64,000 nt of DNA from Rana temporaria (lineage: Eukaryota > Chordata > Amphibia > Anura > Ranidae): contig NC_053497.1 of NCBI RefSeq assembly GCF_905171775.1, forward strand, positions 104,481,157-104,545,156, given 5' to 3'. The notes beneath the pieces were generated by a model. That model searched no databases. It saw only the letters and a list, made by a program, of their open reading frames with translations, and was not told the DNA's origin. The position numbers and the translations under genes are program-made. Numbering within the stretch: the first letter of the stretch is position 1; every line of letters begins with the position of its first letter. This document shows positions 1 to 11,610 of the stretch, piece by piece.

Positions 1-227
1 ACACAAGGGCAGTAATCCAAGTGAAAGGCATGGATGGAAGAGGTGGGACAATACACACCGCCATGAGAAAGGGCAGACGTTATCATAGCTGTTCACAGTA
101 CTTATGGAATATAAGAGAAGCAAGTTAATTGTAACACTTGTCATTTCCCGAGGACAAGTGTTAAGCGCATAATTAGCATCTGGCACACCTATCATATGAC
201 TCAGATACAGAGAATAAACACACTTAC
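1..227. other. Gelsolin intron, left edge
   Basis: Intron sequence following the exon ending at 228. It has no open frame resembling gelsolin and no recognisable repeat. The next gelsolin exon must lie outside the window. Confidence 0.7.
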
Positions 228-389
228 ATCACCCAGATCCAGGATGAAGCAATCTCCCTGGTTAAAGCTGGACCAGGAGACTGGAACCTCTGTGGCCCGA
301 GCAAGACGGCGACCTTTCACCTGGAGCAGGCGCTGCACGGCCACATCATTGGGAACAACGTGCGTGAATCCAGAAGCTACTCCGCCAGC
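228..389 (-). CDS. GSN: Gelsolin internal coding exon (end of G1, start of G2)
   Basis: This 162-bp exon (54 codons, phase 0 at both ends) begins AGGVASGFTHVVPN and ends with CFILDLGD. It covers the end of gelsolin's first gelsolin-like repeat (G1), the G1-G2 linker and the first strand of G2; the G1-G2 linker carries actin side-binding contacts in the known protein. The acceptor reads ttttctaag before GCT and the donor is a consensus GTAAGT after GAT. The corresponding human exon is also 54 codons as I recall it. QVKGRR and ATEVPVSW are family hallmarks. It follows the exon at 1711-1865 in phase, so these are parts of one gene and not a processed copy. No stop or frameshift is present. Gelsolin severs and caps actin filaments in response to Ca2+ and phosphoinositides. 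The remaining exons lie beyond the left edge. Confidence 0.95.
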
Positions 390-1710
390 CTTAGAAAATA
401 TAAAAAGCATAACGTCACAAAAAAAAAAAAAAAAAGAAAAAAAAAAAAAAAACATCTAGTCACAAACCAAAATACTTAAAAATGGAAGGCCCCATGTAGA
501 AACTGCACATTTCGATTTTTAGGCCCCATTTGAACAGCAGGGTTGTAAAGCTGTATGGTCAATTTCAATACAGTCGGCTCTAAAAAAAATAAAAAAAATG
601 GAATGCATCCCAGGATTCAGAGAATGACTGCCTGTAGCTTGAGTTTGCTCTATATGTGCTCTTAAAACATAGGTTTCTCAAACACCGCTACACGTACCAG
701 AGGGTAAATCTGACCAGCCATTGGGAATATGAAGGGGGGGGGGGGGGGGTCAGGGGTTGGTTCAGCGTTAAGCCTAGCTAAATTTCCCCTTTCAAATAAG
801 CCACTACAAGGGGCTTGTTTGTAAATGCCGACACATCAAAGTAGTTGAAGGCACAAGGTTTTTTACTTTTACACCCAATTACTTACCTGAGCCCCCCCCT
901 TCGATCCAGCGATGTCCATGAGAGCCTTGCCTCTCTAGGGACCACACTCCTGATTGGTTTCTGGAAGCTGCGGGAGCCAGCGACTCCTGTTGCCATCACA
1001 GTCAGTGAGCCACACTCCTGATTGGCTTCTGGCAAGCTCCAGCTGTGAGCCAATCAGGAGACAAAGGGGGCAAAGTGGAGCCGTGGCTCCCATGTGTGAA
1101 TGGACACAGAGCAGCGGCTCAGAAGCACTTCTGTTTAGGTTTCCCCAAACTGTGGCCCTTTGCTAGCCTTTATGCGGCCCTTGGGGCACTATTCCTCCAA
1201 CTGATATGAGGCACTATTCCTTCCACTGACACCAACAAGGGGGGCACAATTCCTTCTACTGATAGCAATGATGGGATACTATTCCTCCTACTGATGGGGG
1301 CCCTTACGCCTCCTCCTACTGACCACCAACCCTAAGGCCATATTTATTGTCACTGGTGCTGGGCTTGGGACATTTTCTGCCCCCACTGGCCACAATCCGG
1401 CCCTCCTAAAGTCTGAAGGACAATAAACTGGCCCTTTGTTTGAAAAGTTTGGAGACCCCTGCCCTAGAGTAAGCCGCTTGCTGTACCCGGCAGGAGGGGG
1501 GGGAGACAAGAGTGCCAGTGTGGGACCAGAGAAGGAGGATCTGGGCTGCAAAACGATTGCACAAAAAAAATATTTTTTAAAGATTTTTTAAAGAATTTGT
1601 TTACCATCACTTCAAAGGGAAAGCATTAATGAAAAACTAGGGGGTGCCTGGCAGCTATTATATTTCTTATGACAGGTTCCTTGTGACATGTAGCACAAAA
1701 AGATTTTTAC
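390..1710. other. Gelsolin intron between second and third coding exons of the window
   Basis: Intron DNA with A-rich tracts (419-453, which is the T-rich tract upstream of the acceptor when read on the gene strand) and a poly(G) run near 726-749. Two diverged direct copies of a roughly 68-bp segment begin CCACACTCCTGATTGG near 943 and 1011. The hAT-like element at 1133-1463 is listed separately. No other coding signal was found. Confidence 0.6.
1133..1463. mobile_element. hAT-like nonautonomous element in gelsolin intron
   Basis: The left end contains GTTTCCCCAAACTGTGG. The right end, read on the opposite strand, begins CAGGGGTCTCCAAACTTT, so the ends are imperfect inverted repeats and the CAGGG start is typical of hAT elements. 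Inside, a motif close to GCACTATTCCTCCAACTGAT recurs about four times (1190-1320) as a short internal tandem repeat. There is no transposase frame. Boundaries are approximate and no target duplication could be assigned. Confidence 0.5.
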
Positions 1711-1865
1711 CTTGTACTTGAGGCCAGATTTAAAGTATCCCAGGAAAGTGTGGGACTCAAAACCTTGGACTTCGCGATTCTGGATGGGTTTACCGCCCAG
1801 GTGATCATCCATCTGGACAGTGAAAATTGCAGCCGATCCACTTTCATCCTGAGTGCACTCATTGC
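1711..1865 (-). CDS. GSN: Gelsolin internal coding exon (G1 core, calcium and actin site)
   Basis: This 155-bp exon enters in phase 1 and leaves in phase 0. With the partial codon from the previous exon it reads GNECTQDESGSAAIFTVQ, then MDDHLGGKPIQNREVQGFES and FLGYFKSGLKYK. This is the core of gelsolin G1, including the long helix that packs into the actin cleft. The Glu of GNE and the Asp pair in MDDHL correspond to acidic positions that coordinate Ca2+ in known gelsolins, and they are kept here. The acceptor is a T-rich tract ending gacag; the donor is GTAAAA. Some 1.3 kb of intron separates it from the next exon (228-389), and that intron contains a hAT-like repeat. Confidence 0.96.
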
Positions 1866-2479
1866 CTGTCAAAAAAAAAAAAAAAAAAGTATTTTAGAGG
1901 GACTCAGAAAAACTCCAGGTAAACCTGCAATCACAGCAAAACACTGCCAAACAAACAAAACAGAAAATTCTTGTCAGAAGCACCAAAGCTGAACACATAT
2001 CAAAATGAAGAAGGGACACGATTTGCTGCTCCTGGAGACAGCGAAGAACAGAGCAAACATCCTGTCCTATTGCGGCACCCATGGTCTAACATGACTGACA
2101 CAGGGGCATTTTAAATGGAAAATTTTAATAAAATGTCAGACAGCCGACAGCTTTTAGTGTTATGGAAATGTGTACAGAAACATTTATGAGTGGCTGGGGT
2201 ACTTGTATTTTCATGCCCCATCTCATGCAGGGCAAGCAAAGCAGATTGTACTTTTGGCTGGGTACACACACTGGCATCTGCACTGGCTTATCCGAACAGC
2301 AGGGAGTGAGAAGATTTGGAATATCCCCAATAAGACAGAAGGATGATAACTCAGCAGAACTCATCCCAACTTCCTCCAGCGGCCAAACTCCATCAGGATT
2401 ACCAAGGAATATGGACAGCTAGAATCCTACCAACCACAATGAAATATATACCGGCTTACTATATTGGCCAAGCTCTAAT

Positions 2480-2873
2480 GCTGCATTCACACTTCAGCAT
2501 TTTGCGGCAAATCTGCCCGTGACTTGAAAGTGCCGATGTGCAAGTGACAAATTGCGGGACTCACATTTGAGATGCCATTCATTTGAATGACCTCAAATAG
2601 TAGCGCGGGTCTGCTGTGATTGTCGGGCAATAAATCCCGAAGCCTGTCGCCCAAAACTAGCTCCTGAACTGTTTTTTAGGGGACATGCTTCCCGCAGTGC
2701 AGGTTGCTGCACGACAATCACAGTAGACCCACACTGATTTGAGGGGTCATTCAAATGAATGGCATCTAAAATGTGAGTCACGCGATTTGTCATTCACACA
2801 TTAGCGCTTTCAAATGGCGGGCAGATTAGTGGCAAATCTGCCCACGATTTAAAACGCTGAAGCGTGAATGTGG
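2480..2873. mobile_element. MITE-like inverted-repeat element
   Basis: The left end reads GCATTCACACTTCAGC followed by GCAAATCTGCCCG. The right end carries the complement (GGCAAATCTGCCCACGATTT, then GCTGAAGCGTGAATG). The paired arms with related interior sequence (repeated blocks ending in TTCAAATGAATG) show a foldback element without coding capacity. No target duplication was confirmed. Confidence 0.55.
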
Positions 2874-2902
2874 TTTGTGAGCGGAGCCCTTTCCTCTAAG
2901 AC

Positions 2903-3195
2903 CCCATTCACACTTGAACGTTTTCTAGCTTGAAGCCACAAAACGCTGGAGGGGAAAAAATCTATTCTCTATGGAGACGGTTCACATCTCCACTACAAAA
3001 TGCCTGAAGCCAGAAGTTCAAAAACGCCTGAAGCTCAAACAAGTTCTGGGACTTTTTTTTTTTTGGCAGATTTGAACGTTTTTCTGTTTATAACATTGGT
3101 AACCCTAGACCTGTCCAAATTCGCGGTAAAACGCGGTAAAAAAAACGCCGCAAAAATCACGGCAAAACGCTACGCTCAGGTGTGAATGCAGCCTA
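2903..3195. mobile_element. MITE-like element of the 'CATTCACAC' class
   Basis: It opens CCCCATTCACACTTGAACG and closes CTCAGGTGTGAATGCAGCCT, a short inverted-repeat arrangement that recurs across the window (for example 31518-31915, 43514-43766, 53930-54222). The interior is rich in AAAACGC and GCGGTAAAA blocks. Noncoding. Confidence 0.5.
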
Positions 3196-3798
3196 AGCAC
3201 TAAGACAGTAAGACAGTAAGATGTTGGTTCAATTTTGTTATTTTAAAGTTTCCAAAACTGTTTAAGAGTGGTATATTCAATTTAGATTACAAAATATACA
3301 ATATTTGACATAGGATTCCAAGAGCACGCAAGACAGTATACCAAGTAGTATATATCCTGTTTCAACTTGGATGGGGAATGGAATCCTGCTCTGCTAGATG
3401 GATGGGGACTGGATCGAATGCAGGCGGGTGTAAATGGACACGTTTCCATTTATAACAGCGCCTCCATAGAGAACAATGGAGAAACAGTGGTCCGATTGGG
3501 CCTGCCTGAAAAACGGACAGGCAGACCCGATCGGTCTGCACATAGGGCATACACAGTGCATAGTTACGGGGATGCACAGATGTTCCGTGCAGGCCGTCCC
3601 ATTAATGTTATTTGGAATGCAGCAACTGCACGAACAGAGCTTTTGCTCCCAATTTTACATCCATGTAGGTCCACATGCACGTCCCTGAGTCGAACACCTG
3701 TGCGGGTAAACATGGCCCTCCATGGGCATACACTTTAGTATGTCATATGTGAACGATGCTTTAGTAACAACATAAGGAATTTTGTTTATGTGCACCAT

Positions 3799-4650
3799 TA
3801 ATGATTTTAGTGTATTTTTTGCGAAAATATTGTTTAAAATAAACATTTGGGCAAATATTGTGCTGCCTTAAAAATCAGTAGCAACTTTATTCTACTGGCC
3901 ATGTGCTTTCAGAAAATATATGGTTTGAGGGGTCTTTTACAAATTCCGAAAGCTGCAAGTGAAAAGGAAAACCTCCAGATTTTCTAAGAAACGTTTGCGT
4001 ACGTCCGATTTTCACCATTTCTCAAAAGGCGCAATTTAAGATACTTGTTTTTTACTAACTCAATACAGGTCAAACTTTATATTAGTAGGAATTTAGCAGA
4101 AATTTTGTAAAACTTGCTGCGTTTGTATCGGCTAATGATTTTAGTGTATTTTTAGCAAAAATATTCCTTTGGTAAAAAACATTTGCGCAAATATTGTGGG
4201 GCCTTAAAAATCAGTAGCACCTTCATTTTATTCTACTGGTCCTATGCCTTCACACATTCTGAATACTGTAAAGGGGAAAAAAAAAAAAAAAAAAAAAAAA
4301 AAAACCCTTCAGATTTTTAGAGAAATTTGTAGATTTCCATTTTTGCGTCTGTTCGATTTTCACCATTTTGCAAAAAGGCGCAATGCGAAAATTACAAATA
4401 TTCATTTTTAATAACTCCATACAGGTTAAGCCTTTTTGCAAAATTTGCTGTGTATTTATCTGCCAATCATGATTTTAGTGGATTTTTAGCAAGAACATTG
4501 TTTTGATAAACATTTGTGCAAATATTGTGTAACCTTACAAATCAGTAGCACCTTTTTATTCTACTGGTCACGCGATTCCGAAAGATATTTGGCGACGAGG
4601 TGTCTTTGAAAGCTATAAGTGAAAATAAATAAATAAAAAAAAAAATTGCT
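3799..4650. repeat. 335-bp tandem repeat, about 2.5 copies
   Basis: The phrase TGATTTTAGTG(T/G)ATTTTT recurs near 3800, 4134 and 4469, a spacing of 334-335 bp. Each unit then carries AAACATTTG(G/C/T)GCAAATATTGTG, AAATCAGTAGCA, TTCTACTGG and, in the first two copies, GATTTTCACCATTT. The copies are clearly diverged, and the second contains a long A tract (4276-4304). The array lies wholly in the intron after the first coding exon of gelsolin. It could be a satellite monomer run or a degraded repeat element. Confidence 0.75.
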
Positions 4651-4949
4651 GCAAAAAAATGGTCTGGCCACCTGAGTGTACAAAATGGAGCATAGGGCCT
4701 GGCAGCGAAAAGGTTAATTTTCAGGGATTTTCTCCTCTCTTTTTGTTTGGCTATGGGACAGGAAGTGAATTTCTGCAATGGCACAAATGACAGATTGTAA
4801 TTTTTTTTTTAATCTAAAAATAGAAATAAATAAAGGGGGGGGGGACCCCAAGGAGATTGCTGGCTTCCGCTCAGAAGAGGTTTCTGCCTTACACAGTTCA
4901 CAAAACGTCACACATTTTGTCATCAGGTTGTTCAGAGAGTTTTGCTCAC

Positions 4950-5154
4950 CCAGCCAGTAGTGCAGGTCGTACTGCAGGTTCCCTGACCGCTGCTTTATGG
5001 TGTTCAGGACAATGTAGGCGTCTCCAGTGAAAAAGGATCCATAATGGTTTTGTGGGACAGCCACCAGATCAAACTTTTCAATTCTCCAGACCTGGAGACC
5101 TGGTGCTTTTCCGGCCTTCTCAAACTCTGGGTGATCCACCGCCATTTCTGTTGA
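4950..5154 (-). CDS. GSN: Gelsolin first coding exon with start codon (G1 N-terminus)
   Basis: The exon runs from an acceptor (ctctccag before TCAACAGAA) to a GTGAGC donor. The ATG is at 5145-5143, giving 65 codons plus one base in this exon. The protein starts MAVDHPEFEKAGKAPG, followed by LQVWRIEKFDLVAVPQ and FFTGDAYIVLNT, then LQYDLHYWLG. This is the conserved opening of cytoplasmic gelsolin; scinderin and villin differ clearly here. I chose this ATG because the cytoplasmic isoform in other vertebrates starts at the same place (M-V-x-H-P-E-F). The nine bases between acceptor and ATG (Ser-Thr-Glu) are in frame, so an upstream exon with a signal peptide could splice in, as in the secreted plasma isoform. 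I could not find that exon here. The phase-1 junction matches the exon at 1711-1865. Confidence 0.97.
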
Positions 5155-7229
5155 CTGGAGAGAAAGACAATAACGCAGGACCAAGAGACATTAATAGGGG
5201 ATGCAAACATGTTAACCATCAACATTCATGGCCAATCCCATCAAATAGTAAACCTCTAGAGCTGGGAAGCCAATAGTCAAACATTGATTAAAGGAATACT
5301 CCACCTTCAGAGGAGTATCATCTACCATCCTGCAAGTACTCCCATGCTATGTTCTAAAGCCACTGCTTTTTTGGTGTTTCTTCCTATGCATCCCTTTAAA
5401 CCAGGATTGGAGACATGAGAATATAAGACTCCAAAGCGTAGAGGAAGTTGTTGCCATTTATTTACAGCATAAACACTTTTGTTGAAGAATAGAAAGAATG
5501 GAAAGCACAGATGAGGCAGAAAATGAGAACAATGCAGTCAGTAAGCACTGATGTTTGGCATAGATAAGAGAAATTTCTATGTGAATAAGAATGGATAAAC
5601 TATGGCGGATATCTGACCCCTTACATGACATCATACGTAATAATCTTCCAGTCTGGCCAATAAATGTCTCATTTGGACTCCCATCATATTCTGAAGTAGG
5701 AGTACAGAGCTGGTAGGGTAGGCAAGTCTCAGACAGGAACCATGGCCACTTTCCATCACAAGCTCCAAGAATTTCAGAACAAAAGTTTGCATGACTCGGT
5801 TTTATTGATCTGGGGCGACATTGACAAAAATCATAAGGGGGGGGGGGGAATAAACACATTGGAATAGAATGACCGTCTGGCTAGAACTTCCCAGACACAA
5901 TGCACGCTGTAATCTATGTACGAAGAAGTCCTTGTTGGGGATAATACAATTTGCAAACATCCGGTCACAGTGACAAAGGTTTTTTTTTTTTTTGTACGTT
6001 GGCATCATCTTTGCGACACACAACAGCCAAACTGAGACAAAGAGACAATCTGACAGCCATTTCCAACACAGCAGGAATAAAATGCCCCATCTTCAGCTTT
6101 CTCCTCCCATAGCATTTCTCTTTGGACCACAGTTATCAGCCCCACTAATCCCAGTATTCATCTTGGGGAGAATGTTCTGTCTTTTTGTGAGGCGTTATGT
6201 TTTCAGTACATTTTTGCTGTTTTTTAAACTGTATTACCCGTCAAATCACATGACAAGTCGCACCGGTATGAACAAGGACTAAAAAGGTCAGGCAGTGGAC
6301 AATGCAGGAGCTGTCAGACTTTAAAGAGTTAAAGCACACCTCCAGGGAAAACAAAGACCCTGGGCTGCCCCTACACTGCAAGGGTTAAACGTAGGCAAGA
6401 GATTTTTCTGGGCCCCTAGACCTTTATGAACATTTAACCCCACTGCCAGCAAGGATTTTTGAAGTCAAGCTAAAATATTTTTTTTTTTTACTGCTACCCA
6501 GAGTTCTGCTGTAGAGAGATTTTCCCTCACTTCTGGTCTTGCTGACAATTTTTTACCAGAAAGGATAAGAGGTTAACTGACAGCTACACAGACATAAAAC
6601 AGCTTTAGTAGAATGGAGAGAGGCTAGAACCCCCAACAGATTTTTACTTCCGTCTTTGTCCACTTAGTGAAACGTCATTAGAGCGTGAGAGAGTGACAGG
6701 AGTTCAATTATTCCCCTTTCCATTCAGAACTCTTGTAATGAACACTCCAAGTTCTAATAATGGAGGAGGAGTCGGAGGGGCAAGTGGTGCAACGCTTTCA
6801 CACGTGCAGCGGCTGATGTTAGGAGATCAGTGCTGTGAGGAGGACCCTTTATTGCAGAGAAGTTGCATCTCTGGAGCTGTGTAGCCAAAATATACATACG
6901 CCCAGCTGTATTCGTCACAAGAGCACGAATAACTCTGTAACAACCAATACTGACAAACCTAGCAAGTTGGATACAGTTAGATCTCTCCATGCTTATTTTC
7001 ATTGACTATTTACACGAAACTTCACCTGCAGCCAGGATTTAACTTGGCCCAGCGAACTGCATATAAAAAGACCACAAAAGCACACTGCCTCGTTGGAGCA
7101 ACATTTAATAAAATGAACAACACTTAAACGCAAGTATGTTTTTAAGTCTATTATTAAATAGTAATTGATGTACATCCAATTACCATTGTGCGTTTTTTTT
7201 TGTATATTTTATATAAAAGTCCGTTGCGA
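5155..7229. other. DNA directly upstream of gelsolin start exon; nothing recognised
   Basis: Two kilobases on the 5' side of the first coding exon in the window. Because that exon has a splice acceptor, this is intron and not promoter. It shows homopolymer runs (for example poly-C read on the gene strand near 5838-5848) but no repeat family, exon or regulatory motif that I can name. Several short frames exist on both strands without recognisable content. Confidence 0.5.
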
Positions 7230-7784
7230 CTACCGTATATACTTAAGTATAAGCCGAGGCACCCAATTTGACCACAAAAAAACTGGGAACACGTATTGAC
7301 GCGAGTATAAGCCTAGGGTGTCCATCTGCATGCCCCACTGTGCCCATGGCTAGACTTACGTTTAACATGGGAGTATATAGAGAGGGGAAAAAAAAAAAAA
7401 AAAAAAAAAAAAAGGTGCTTCCCAGCCATAGGCCCCCCAGACTTTGCACATTTGTAGAGGAGAACTGGGGCTACGCGTGCCAAGTTTTGGGTCTAGAGGA
7501 CCTACAGCCGGCAGGTACCGGGTCCCCAAAGTTAACAGAGAAATAGCCGTTTAGGGAGTCTATGGAAGGGGTGCCCGACTTTTAAAAATCTGTGCTCCCT
7601 GGCACACTTATAGAGGAAGAGGGGCTATATGTGTGCCAAGTTTGGGGTCCATGGGACCTACGGCCGGCACCGGGTACCGAAATCTGGGAGATCAGGCGCA
7701 AAAAAGGTGACTCGAGTAAAAGCCAAGGGGGGCATTTTCAGCACAAAAAAAAAAAAGTGCTAAAAAACTCGGCTTATACGGTAG
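7230..7784. mobile_element. MITE with CTACCGTAT...TATACGGTAG ends
   Basis: The left end reads CTACCGTATATAC and then AGTATAAGCCGAG. The right end is the complement, CTCGGCTTATACGGTAG. The interior has two related blocks (GAGGAGAACTGGGGCTACGCG near 7458 and GAGGAAGAGGGGCTATATG near 7612), each followed by GTGCCAAGTTT. There is no transposase. Elements with these ends are common in amphibian and reptile genomes as I recall them. Confidence 0.7.
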
Positions 7785-8883
7785 TTATTTTTGGTCACTT
7801 ACTAAACCCTTTCTCATCCTGACTCCGGTGGTGCCTTCACATCTGCACAGTGGGATCTATAGAACGTGTGAAGCTGTCAAATAGGGGATGCCTACCATTG
7901 CACAGGATGAATATTGCACCCACAATCCTGCATGCAGGAAAGCGTTAAATTTAGTCTAGTCGACTAAAATACGTAAAAATTCAGACGAATAAAATACAGA
8001 TAAAAACTAAAATGGCATTTTAGTCAAAAGACCGACTAAAACTTTATCAAAATTTGATGTCAAAATTAACACTGGTGAAGGGTTCCAAGACCATGCTGTG
8101 AAAAGGCACCCTATGAATCATAACCCAATCTAACCCAAGATGTGAAATTAAGCCCCCTAGCGCCCCCCCCCCACCCCACGTACTGACCAGAAGGTTTTAA
8201 TTGTGCTGAAGAAGCGTAAATCTGCATTAAATCACACCAATCAGCAGTTTTGAAAATTTGACATTTAAAAAGGGCAACTCAAGAAGATACAAATGATTAC
8301 TTGGAACAACAGGGGGGGGGGGGGGTAAAGGAATCCCTGACACACATGGATTATTTACAAAATGTAAAAAGTGTTGCAATCTGTCACCACTGACGAGATT
8401 ATCCGTAATTTGCTTTTCTGGACAGAAAGTGAGGAGAAATCTCCCCAGTGGGATGAAAGACCACAGTAAAAACCTTTATGCCCCCTTTCCCTTAAAAAGC
8501 TTGAGTTGGGCTTTAACAAATGGATGCGATCCAAAGATCAACAATCTCCCAAAAAAAATTATAAAATATTCCAAATTCAATATAACAGTCCCCAGGGAAG
8601 ATGTCGCTTCTGGCAAAGAGAATTTCCCAAACTAATAAGCCTATATTTGTAGATTTACTTCTCAATGAATGAAAGAAAAACAAAAACAGGAAACAAGCGA
8701 TGGAAACATCTTCTAAAAACAAATACAGATGTAAATGTGTTCCAATTCAATTTAGACTGGCCACAAAATGCATTTCCATGGATACGTCCACACAGTGGGC
8801 AATCATTTGACCGACCCTGAGAAGCCCGAGTTCATTCTGCCATCACTAATGCCTGTCACAAGGCTAGGATAGTAAATCAGTGA
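7785..8883. other. Unassigned noncoding stretch
   Basis: No exon or recognised family. It includes runs of C (8164-8173) and G (8312-8325) and A-rich sequence. The region 7950-8075 has GACTAAAA-type blocks in both orientations and may be an old degraded element. Confidence 0.4.
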
Positions 8884-9227
8884 CATTGTGGAAGGCCCTG
8901 ATCAGACCCATGTCATGCTCAGTATAGGAGTGGAAGGCCCTGATCAGACCCATGTCATGCTCAGTACAGGAGAGGGGAAAGGCCGTGATCAGACCTATGT
9001 CATGCTCAGTATAGGAGTGGAAGGCCCTGATCAGACCCATGGCATGCTCAGTATAGGAGTGGAAGGCCCTGATCAGACCCATGTCATGCTCAGTACAGGA
9101 GAGGGGAAAGGCCCTGATCAGACCTATGTCATGCTCAGTATAGGAGAGGGGAAAAGCCCTGATCAGACCCATGGCATGCTCAGTATAGGAGTGGAAGGCC
9201 CTGATCAGACCTAGGTCACGTTCAGTA
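8884..9227. repeat. 42-45-bp minisatellite, about 8 units
   Basis: The unit is GGAAGGCCCTGATCAGACCC followed by ATGTCATGCTCAGTATAGGAGT. Some units carry GAGAGGGG in place of GAGTG, so unit length alternates between 42 and 45 bp. Both are multiples of three, so both strands stay open for over 100 codons. These frames simply repeat (for example SIGVEGPDQTH) and are not genes. Confidence 0.9.
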
Positions 9228-9401
9228 TGTAAATTGTAGTACAACAGGTACCAGTGAATAGGGACACAATATTCACATACAGGTGTAAATGGGGCCTAAA
9301 TGGGCTCAGCAGTAACAAGAAAGGGGAACCATTTAGTAAATAAACAGTTGTATATTTGTAAAATGTTGGATACTCTAAAAATCAGCCAGTTTTCAGCATT
9401 C

Positions 9402-9770
9402 AGACCCCTTTTACACCTAGACCGCCTGGCGGTAAAGTGCTGCTAGTTTTAGCGATGCTTTACCAGCACTGTAGAGCCGCTTTGCAGGCGGGAGAGCTTT
9501 TAACCCCAATGGTGTGAAAAATGCCCGTGTTGCAGCACAGCCGAATCATTTTTCAGGCTCTTTGGCAGAGCTGCCCATAAATTTCAATGGGCGGTTTGGG
9601 AGCTTGGAGGACCTTCCCCCCCCCCCCCCCCCATCCTGCAAGCGCACTGCCCCAGTGAGAAAGCACCCAGGCTTTCACACTGGGAAGGCATGAGAGGTGC
9701 TTTACAGGTGCTATTTTTAGCGCTAAAACACCTGAAAAAAAGAACCTTTAGTGTGGTGGTGTAAGACAAA
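9402..9770. mobile_element. Inverted-repeat element of the 'CCCCTTTTACACC' class
   Basis: It starts GACCCCTTTTACACCTAGACC, contains GCTTTACCAGC and GGTGCTTTACAGGTGC blocks, and ends in GCGCTAAAACACCTGAAAA. The same interior vocabulary appears inverted at 26815-27235, suggesting one family. Noncoding; boundaries approximate. It includes a long C run (9617-9632). Confidence 0.45.
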
Positions 9771-10549
9771 AGAAAAAAAAAAACGCAATTCAAGAAATCT
9801 GCTGCCAAATCTCTCAGCACCGGGCTAATCACACTTTTCGTCTTCCACCTTATAAAGAAAGCAGTGTGGCAGTGCATCACTTTTCTTGGATTCCCACCTG
9901 TCAGATTGGTCACCCCAGAGCGATACAATTCCCCAACACAGAAAAGACTGTTCTACAGTCTACAAAGCCCTAAAACAACTTCTCACATCCTATTTACATC
10001 ACTAAATTGAACTTTGGAATGGTAGATATGTAAAGTCTGATTGCCTCAGGGAAAGCTGTTTTATCAAGCTGGTCACAAGGCTGCAGCCACCCAACAAAAC
10101 ATTCTATGTAGAGAGATGAACACAATAGAAGATTTCCCAAGCACACAACAATGAGCACATTGTCAGCAGTCATAGCCACATTTCATATGCCAAGAGAAGG
10201 CAATATTATATAAAATCCATATACGGTCCTTGAATAAACAGCACACCTGTTTTACAGCACTGGATCATGCGTTCCACCAGGGCTTTATCTGGATGAGTTC
10301 AAATCAAACCAAAGTTCATTCGAATTTCTTGTGTCCTTATTGAACACACCCTAAAAACCATCACAGTGCTGGAGGAAAAAAAAAAATAAGCGAACCCACA
10401 GACCAGGGTGGACTCTAAATCACTGGTAAAAAGGCTTGGTTTAAAAATCAAGTCCAATCATAATTTTTGAAGAACGGTCATCTCTGTCCTGCAGTGGCTC
10501 CTCCTCCGACCCGCTGTTTACTCACCGACAGTGCCGTTCACTTTAAACA
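9771..10549. other. Unassigned noncoding stretch
   Basis: AT-rich DNA with no recognised repeat ends, exon or motif. Short frames lack family features. Confidence 0.4.
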
Positions 10550-10811
10550 TTTAAGGGCCGAGCCTCTCTGAGATTTGTTGTTTAAAACCAATTTTTTTTT
10601 GCTAGAAAATTACTTAAAAAAAAAAAAAAAAAAAAAAAAAAATGTAATTATGTCACTTTTATTCCTATTACAAGGAATGTAAACATCCCCTGTAATAGAA
10701 AAAAAAAAAAAAAAGCATGACAGGTCCTCTTGAATATGAGATCCGGGGTCAAAAAGACCTGATAGATAGGATATTTTATATATTTTTTTTTTATTTAAAA
10801 AAAAAAAAAAA

Positions 10812-10845
<34 letters not shown>

Positions 10846-11169
10846 TTAAGAGCTATGGGCGGAAGTGACAATTTGACGCCGCTTCCGCCCTGCGCTGGTA
10901 TGAAGACGGGTGGGAGCCCATCTTCCCCTCACTCATCTCCATACTTAGCCAGCATAAGGATCCGACTGCCTCTTCTGCTGCCCTCTCTCCCACCACCGAG
11001 AAAAGCGATCTTTCGGGGAATCTGCCGCAAAGACTACTTTTATCTGTAACCATACCATTTACTGAATAGGACGACACCTGGGTTATGGCAGCTAGTTGTC
11101 GCCATAACAAAGATATCCCTTTTTCAAAGTGCGGACATAACAGCATGAGCTGGTCCGGAAGTGGTTAAT
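10550..11169. mobile_element. Degraded element ending in AAGTGGTTAA
   Basis: The left part (TTAAGGGCCGAGCC, then TTTTGCTAGAAAATTACTT) shares a block with the fragment at 13801-13919, and the right end reads GGTCCGGAAGTGGTTAATG, resembling the ends of elements at 11611-12384 and 58011-58656. It contains poly(A) runs and the CA microsatellite at 10815-10843. No coding capacity. Confidence 0.45.
10815..10843. repeat. (CA)n microsatellite
   Basis: About 14 uninterrupted CA dinucleotides following a long A tract. Likely length-polymorphic. Confidence 0.95.
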
Positions 11170-11610
11170 GGGATGGCTGGGGATGCGGCAGTGGCACAAC
11201 AAGGCGAGTGGATGCCTGCTAACAGGCGCTGCTATGATGGATCTAAAATGACAGGTGCTCTTTAAAATACAAGGAGCTTTACTTGCTGGTAGTTAAAATC
11301 TCTAATATTTGCAAGCAAAATTAAGGTTTCCCCATTTAGAATAATAAGCTGTCAGGTTGGTAAAACAGCGATATAAGAACCGATTCAATCATACAGTTTG
11401 TAATGTACATAGATTTGCAAAGCAATGGGATAAAAGAATATTTCTGAACTTTGTTTTATCTCATAGTTACTGTGAAATTGTGAATGCATCAATGCAGTGC
11501 ATGTTATCTCAGCTTGCATTCATTGAATGGCGTTCACCAAAAATGTAAATATTGCAGAGTATACAGTCTCATGCATCTTTTGCTGAATAAACAAAATTAA
11601 TAATGCATCT

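Larger units (their letters stand above)
1866..4949. other. Gelsolin intron between first and second coding exons
   Basis: A 3.1-kb intron with no host coding frame. From right to left on the gene strand it holds a 335-bp tandem repeat (3799-4650) and two inverted-repeat elements (2480-2873 and 2903-3195), listed separately. The stretch 1990-2470 and the stretch 3196-3798 show nothing I recognise; open frames there have no family hallmarks. Confidence 0.6.

Noticed and set aside
8884..9227. CRISPR array
   Set aside because: The units are contiguous and the whole unit repeats, with no unique spacers; the DNA is vertebrate.
8864..9244. Frames of 126 and 108 codons on opposite strands
   Set aside because: Both come from the 42-45-bp minisatellite whose unit lengths are multiples of three.
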